A stretch of DNA of 64,000 bases from Microbulbifer variabilis ATCC 700307 (GTDB lineage: Bacteria > Pseudomonadota > Gammaproteobacteria > Pseudomonadales > Cellvibrionaceae): the NCBI RefSeq assembly GCF_000380565.1, contig NZ_AQYJ01000020.1:1-64000 (forward strand), written 5' to 3'. This document shows positions 60,268 to 64,000 of this stretch, piece after piece. Position 1 is the stretch's first letter, and each line of letters starts with the position of its first letter. The notes below the pieces were generated by a model. The model was not told where the DNA came from. It was given only the letters and a program-made list of their open reading frames with translations, and did not search any database. The translations under genes and the position numbers were made by a program.

Positions 60268-60988
60268 TGTGTTGATTACCGGTGCTGCCGCACGCTTGGG
60301 CCGTGCTATTACCAAAGAGCTGCATAGAGATCACAGGGTTGTTATTCACTATCGCAACTCGGCTGATGCAGCCAAGGCCCTGGCAAACGAGCTGAACCGA
60401 CTTCGCCCCAACTCTGCCATAGCGTTGCACAGTGAATTGAATAGCGCCGAAGCCTGTTCCAATCTGGCCCAGCGCGCACAAGAGGCCTGGGGCGGTATCG
60501 ATGTTCTGGTCAACAATGCCTCAGCATTTCACCCCACACCTGTGGGAAAGGCGACCGAGGAGGACTGGGATCGGCTGGTAGGCAGCAACCTCAAAGTCCC
60601 CTTCTTTCTCATTCAGGCCCTGAAAGAAACACTCAGCCAACAACAGGGCTGCGTTGTTAATATGGCGGATATCCACGCCGAGCGCCCGATGCCCGAGCAC
60701 ACTATTTACTGCGCCGCCAAGGCTGGGCTGGTAATGCTGACAAAAAGCCTCGCTCTGGAGCTGTCTCCCCAGGTCCGGGTCAATGCAGTCGCCCCCGGTG
60801 CCATTCTTTGGCCAGAGCAAGAGGCAACTAACGAAGCCAAGAAAGCACAGATCACCCAGCGCATTCCTTTGGCCCGAACCGGTGACCCCAGCGATATCGC
60901 CAAAACCGTGCGCTTCCTGGTCTGTGACGCCCCCTATATCAACGGCCAGATTATTGCTGTTGACGGCGGCCGCAACCTCAACATCTAG
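60260..60988 (+). CDS. Pteridine reductase (FolM/PTR1-like short-chain dehydrogenase)
   Basis: A 242-residue SDR. The cofactor motif [12 protein letters not shown] has the arginine seen in NADPH-dependent pteridine reductases, and the catalytic YCAAK and NNAS motifs are present. Members reduce dihydrobiopterin or dihydrofolate. The start is TTG 60260, overlapping cca by eight bases. Other SDR activities cannot be excluded. Confidence 0.82.
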   Translation: MRNVLITGAAARLGRAITKELHRDHRVVIHYRNSADAAKALANELNRLRPNSAIALHSELNSAEACSNLAQRAQEAWGGIDVLVNNASAFHPTPVGKATEEDWDRLVGSNLKVPFFLIQALKETLSQQQGCVVNMADIHAERPMPEHTIYCAAKAGLVMLTKSLALELSPQVRVNAVAPGAILWPEQEATNEAKKAQITQRIPLARTGDPSDIAKTVRFLVCDAPYINGQIIAVDGGRNLNI

Positions 60989-61064
60989 AGCGGGGCTTCA
61001 CTTCAATTTCACCGACACTCTGTCAGAATGTTTGGCAACTTACTCTGCCACAAGAGGTTTGCCG

Positions 61065-61760
61065 GTGCCCTCACTGAAGATATTGTTGATTGAAGATAAC
61101 CTCACTATCGCCCGCCAGATTGCCGAATTCCTGCACGCTGAGGACTGGCAGATAGATTACGCCCATCGGGGTCGCCAGGGTTTACAGCTGGCCCTGGAAC
61201 AAATCTTCGACCTGATCATTCTCGACCTGGGCCTGCCGGATATAGACGGCTTGGAGGTCTGTGAAAAGATCAAGGCACAAGCGCCAGTTAACATGCCAAT
61301 TCTGATGTTAACTGCCCGCGATGCTCTCGCAGATAAAGAACGCGGATTTGGTATCGGTGCCGATGACTACTTATGTAAGCCCTTCGAACCAAGGGAACTG
61401 ATACTGAGATGCCGCGCCCTGGCACGTAGACACCAGCTGCATACCAGTGAAGAAATCAAGGTGGGTGATTTACAGATAAACCAGCGCCAGCAAACCGCCT
61501 ACCGGGATAAACAACCTCTGCCCCTGACAACTATCGGTTTTCGCATTCTCACTATGCTCGCCCAGGCGTCGCCAGCACCAGTAAGCCGCTCGGCAATCAT
61601 CCACCATATTTGGGGTGACGACCCCCCAGAAACAGACGCCTTAAAATCCCACATTTATAGTCTTCGCCAAACATTGGATAAGCCTTTCCTGGTTCCCATG
61701 TTGAAAACTATCACCAATCTCGGTTATCAGTTGGAAATTCCCAATGCGCGAAACCAGTAA
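61065..61760 (+). CDS. OmpR/PhoB-type response regulator
   Basis: A 231-residue regulator. The receiver (about 1-120) has acidic ED at 10-11, phospho-Asp in ILDLGLPDIDG, Thr in LTARD and Lys in CKPFEP. The C-terminal winged helix (about 130-225) ends LKTITNLGYQLE. GTG 61065 follows AGAGG at seven bases and gives the family N-terminus. It overlaps the kinase gene by 17 bases. Closest by appearance to the QseB/PhoP group; the signal is unknown. Confidence 0.92.
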   Translation: MPSLKILLIEDNLTIARQIAEFLHAEDWQIDYAHRGRQGLQLALEQIFDLIILDLGLPDIDGLEVCEKIKAQAPVNMPILMLTARDALADKERGFGIGADDYLCKPFEPRELILRCRALARRHQLHTSEEIKVGDLQINQRQQTAYRDKQPLPLTTIGFRILTMLAQASPAPVSRSAIIHHIWGDDPPETDALKSHIYSLRQTLDKPFLVPMLKTITNLGYQLEIPNARNQ

Positions 61761-62991
61761 TTTACAGAGGAAGGTCTTCGCTATTTTTGGCAGTTTTACC
61801 CTGCTGCTATGTTTGGTGTTTTTTGCCATCTGTATGATGGTGGCCTATGTAATTGAAGACCATTTACTCGATAACTTATTGGTCGGGGAAGTCCGCTACC
61901 TCGAACAGCAGGCAAAACAGGCTAAAACAATCCCAGAGCCACGCCTACCCTATTTAACGCTATACACTGAAAGCAAAGTAATTCCTACTGAACTGCGCAC
62001 TGCCCTACCTAGCCATGCAGAAAAGGCAGAATGGTTTAGTGATACGGAACATCACTTCCATCTGCGCAGAGTACATTTTCCGGGCAACGATTCCGCCGTT
62101 CTCGTAGCTGAAGTCAGTGAATTACTCACTGTTACGCGACAATCCTCGCAACTTCTCTGGCTCTTTGCCGGCGCCTGTATCTTGACCCTACTCTTAGCCC
62201 TCTATTGTGCTTATCGTATTTCCCGTAAAACCATCGCGCCTGTGGTAACCCTCGCTAAAGCAGTTCAGCAGCAGAGAAACTGCGATTCTCAAATTTCCCT
62301 GCCCTATAACAATGAACAAGATGAAATCGGTTATCTCGCAAGCACGTTGCAAGATACACTTAACCAGCTCAAGCTGACATTGCGCAGGGAAACCGAGTTT
62401 ACCCGGGATACGAGCCATGAGTTGCGCACCGGGCTAACCATTCTGAAAAGCACACTGGCTCTCAGTCAAAATCGGGAAATGACTAAAGCTGAGAAAAATG
62501 AGCTATTAGAAACTGTTGCCGGTATGGAAAAAACTGTTAAGACACTATTGGCCCTCGCCCGCTCAGAATCTCTACAGTCGGAAGATATCCCATTGCGTGC
62601 TTTACTGGAGGAGCGTCTTTTAGTTCAACACCAGGTAATTGTACAAAAGCAGTTTCATGTTGATTTAAAGTTAGGGCACAAAGTCAGAGTCCTGGCCAAT
62701 CGACACCTGGTAAGTCTGCTAGTCGATAACTTAATCAGCAATGCATTACAGCACGCCTCCAACCCTAAATTGATTATTACCTATAAGGGGAACACACTCT
62801 TTTTTGAGAACGCCACAGACAACCAATTAGATTTAGAAACCTCCCTCTTGCCCGGCCAAAAGAGGGAGGGCAGTGACGGTATAGGTCAAGGCCTTTTCCT
62901 GGCCAAGAGAATCTGTGAAGCCTTAAATTGGACCATCGCCGTCAAATGTCGAAAAAATATTTATCAGTGTGCTCTGTCTTTTACACAGTAA
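61744..62991 (+). CDS. Sensor histidine kinase
   Basis: A 415-residue membrane kinase, partner of the regulator just upstream. TM1 lies at about 13-38 and TM2 at about 137-160 with a short ~95-residue periplasmic domain. HAMP (about 160-215) is followed by a HisKA with SHELRTGLTIL, the phospho-His near residue 225. The ATPase domain has N-box DNLISNALQHAS and a GIGQGLFLAKRI G-box. The periplasmic sensor matches no domain I know. Confidence 0.9.
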   Translation: MRETSNLQRKVFAIFGSFTLLLCLVFFAICMMVAYVIEDHLLDNLLVGEVRYLEQQAKQAKTIPEPRLPYLTLYTESKVIPTELRTALPSHAEKAEWFSDTEHHFHLRRVHFPGNDSAVLVAEVSELLTVTRQSSQLLWLFAGACILTLLLALYCAYRISRKTIAPVVTLAKAVQQQRNCDSQISLPYNNEQDEIGYLASTLQDTLNQLKLTLRRETEFTRDTSHELRTGLTILKSTLALSQNREMTKAEKNELLETVAGMEKTVKTLLALARSESLQSEDIPLRALLEERLLVQHQVIVQKQFHVDLKLGHKVRVLANRHLVSLLVDNLISNALQHASNPKLIITYKGNTLFFENATDNQLDLETSLLPGQKREGSDGIGQGLFLAKRICEALNWTIAVKCRKNIYQCALSFTQ

Positions 62992-63202
62992 TTTTCTAAG
63001 GTCCAGATTTTTACCGCAAAAACATACTGCGCTCGAGACGCACAGTGAATTGGCACCCATGCCTTATACGATCCCGAGTGCAGTTTATTCTTTCTTCCTA
63101 TTTAGCAACTACCATCTCACCTGAATTTCACCTTCCACCCCCTATTCTCCTACGAACTCACTAGAAGATTTTCCGTCTGCTACCGCAATTTTGGAGATTA
63201 AT

Positions 63203-64000
63203 ATGTTGAAGAAAATTGTTATTTCCCTGGCACTGACTTTGTCGGTATTTTTTGGTTTTATTATTTGGATTAAGGGCCTAATTCCACCCCAAGAGCAGGA
63301 CTTTTCCACTACGACGGTCAGTGATCTACCGTATTTACAACAATTACCCAGGGAAAGCCGAGGAAAAATCTTAGCTGTTGTCACCAGTACTGAAACGATG
63401 GGAGATAGTGGCAAGGCTACTGGTTATGAGTTAACGGAACTGGCACGCCCCTATTACATCTTTTCGGCCAACGGATTTATTGTCGATATTGCCAGTCCCA
63501 GAGGCGGCAAACCGCCTGCGGTGATCGATAAAGATGACCTTGGGCCTTTCGACTATGCCTTTCTCAATGACCCGGAGGCACAACAAAAGGTCAATAACAG
63601 TATTCCTATCGATCAGGTATCGGCAGAGGATTATCGGGCAATATTTTTTGTCGGCGGTAAAGGCACCATGTTCGATTTCCCCGACAATCCCCATATCCAG
63701 TCCCTGGTGCGGGAAATCTATAGCAGCGGCAAAATTATCGGAGCGGTTTGCCACGGGCCAGCAGCCCTTGCCAATGTCACCCTGGATAATGGCGAGCCCT
63801 TGATCGCCGATCGGCAGATTAGTGCTTTTACTAACGAAGAGGAGCTTTTTCTTATTCCCGACGCCAAGCAACGATTTCCATTCCTGCTGGAGGATCGCTT
63901 ACGTAAGCAAGGCGCGGTGTTCCAGGCTGGGCCCACTTACCTGGAACAAGTCAGCGTGGATGGCCAGCTTATTACCGGACAAAACCCCTGGTCCACCTGG
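63203..64000 (+). CDS. DJ-1/PfpI family protein, partial at right edge
   Basis: A frame open from ATG 63203 (after TTGGAG) to the window end, 266 codons without a stop. Residues 1-22 form a hydrophobic signal or anchor (KKIVISLALTLSVFFGFIIW). The DJ-1/PfpI domain follows, with the nucleophile cysteine in GAVCHGPAAL and TGQNPWSTW at the edge. This combination resembles the exported or membrane-tethered class I glutamine-amidotransferase-like proteins of the ThiJ/PfpI family. The C-terminus is missing, so the length is unknown. Confidence 0.85.
   Translation, partial: MLKKIVISLALTLSVFFGFIIWIKGLIPPQEQDFSTTTVSDLPYLQQLPRESRGKILAVVTSTETMGDSGKATGYELTELARPYYIFSANGFIVDIASPRGGKPPAVIDKDDLGPFDYAFLNDPEAQQKVNNSIPIDQVSAEDYRAIFFVGGKGTMFDFPDNPHIQSLVREIYSSGKIIGAVCHGPAALANVTLDNGEPLIADRQISAFTNEEELFLIPDAKQRFPFLLEDRLRKQGAVFQAGPTYLEQVSVDGQLITGQNPWSTW

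Overview
The window is ordinary chromosome from a gammaproteobacterium related to Pseudomonas. Gene content and order fit a marine Cellvibrionales-type bacterium (Microbulbifer-like), though sequence alone does not fix the genus. Several blocks follow orders I recall from Pseudomonas: rrn - tyrS - M23 peptidase - anmK - erpA - bactofilin - argC; coq7 - osmC - vfr - trpCDG; lptD - surA - pdxA - rsmA - apaH. I see no insertion sequences, prophage genes, CRISPR arrays or tRNA genes. By eye, roughly 48.7-58 kb is more AT-rich than the rest; I did not compute this.

Layout. 1-500: promoters and leader of an rRNA operon running off the left edge (minus strand). 540-7486: tyrS, a cell-wall M23 peptidase, anmK, erpA, bactofilin, a coiled-coil membrane protein, argC. 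7583-15303: a ClC channel, then a heme block (hemJ, hemL, hemB) interrupted by a ThiD-like kinase and by a BenE-type transporter with its GntR regulator. 15345-25013: mrcB, a PfkB kinase, a PAS-GGDEF-EAL protein, a run of three envelope genes, dsbD. 25272-36807: aroQ, accBC, prmA, a zinc-ribbon membrane protein, dusB-fis, purH, purD, coq7, osmC, vfr. 36888-42631: a minus-strand tryptophan operon (rpe, trp leader, trpE, ion channel, trpG, trpD, trpC). 42651-51430: murU-amgK, then lptD-surA-pdxA-rsmA-apaH. 51522-52539: a decayed galE. 52890-57858: the prkA-yeaH-spoVR stress operon. 57938-64000: an HTH plus degenerate-receiver protein, a candidate small RNA, cca, a pteridine reductase, a two-component system and a partial DJ-1/PfpI gene.

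How the genes work together. anmK, amgK and murU are three steps of the Pseudomonas-type peptidoglycan recycling route; mrcB, the M23 peptidase and bactofilin also act on wall or shape. lptD and surA serve outer-membrane assembly. hemB, hemL and hemJ are three heme steps. trpE, G, D and C are the first half of tryptophan synthesis.

Most unusual items: (1) a voltage-gated sodium-channel homologue translationally coupled between trpE and trpG; (2) a 15-codon leader peptide with Trp-Arg-Trp ahead of trpE; (3) an undescribed-looking ~144-nt RNA unit upstream of cca with its own promoter, two hairpins and a terminator; (4) a palindromic operator over the TTG start of the BenE-type transporter; (5) a ThiD-like protein whose catalytic Gly-Cys pair is reversed; (6) a galE pseudogene whose lesions can be read directly.
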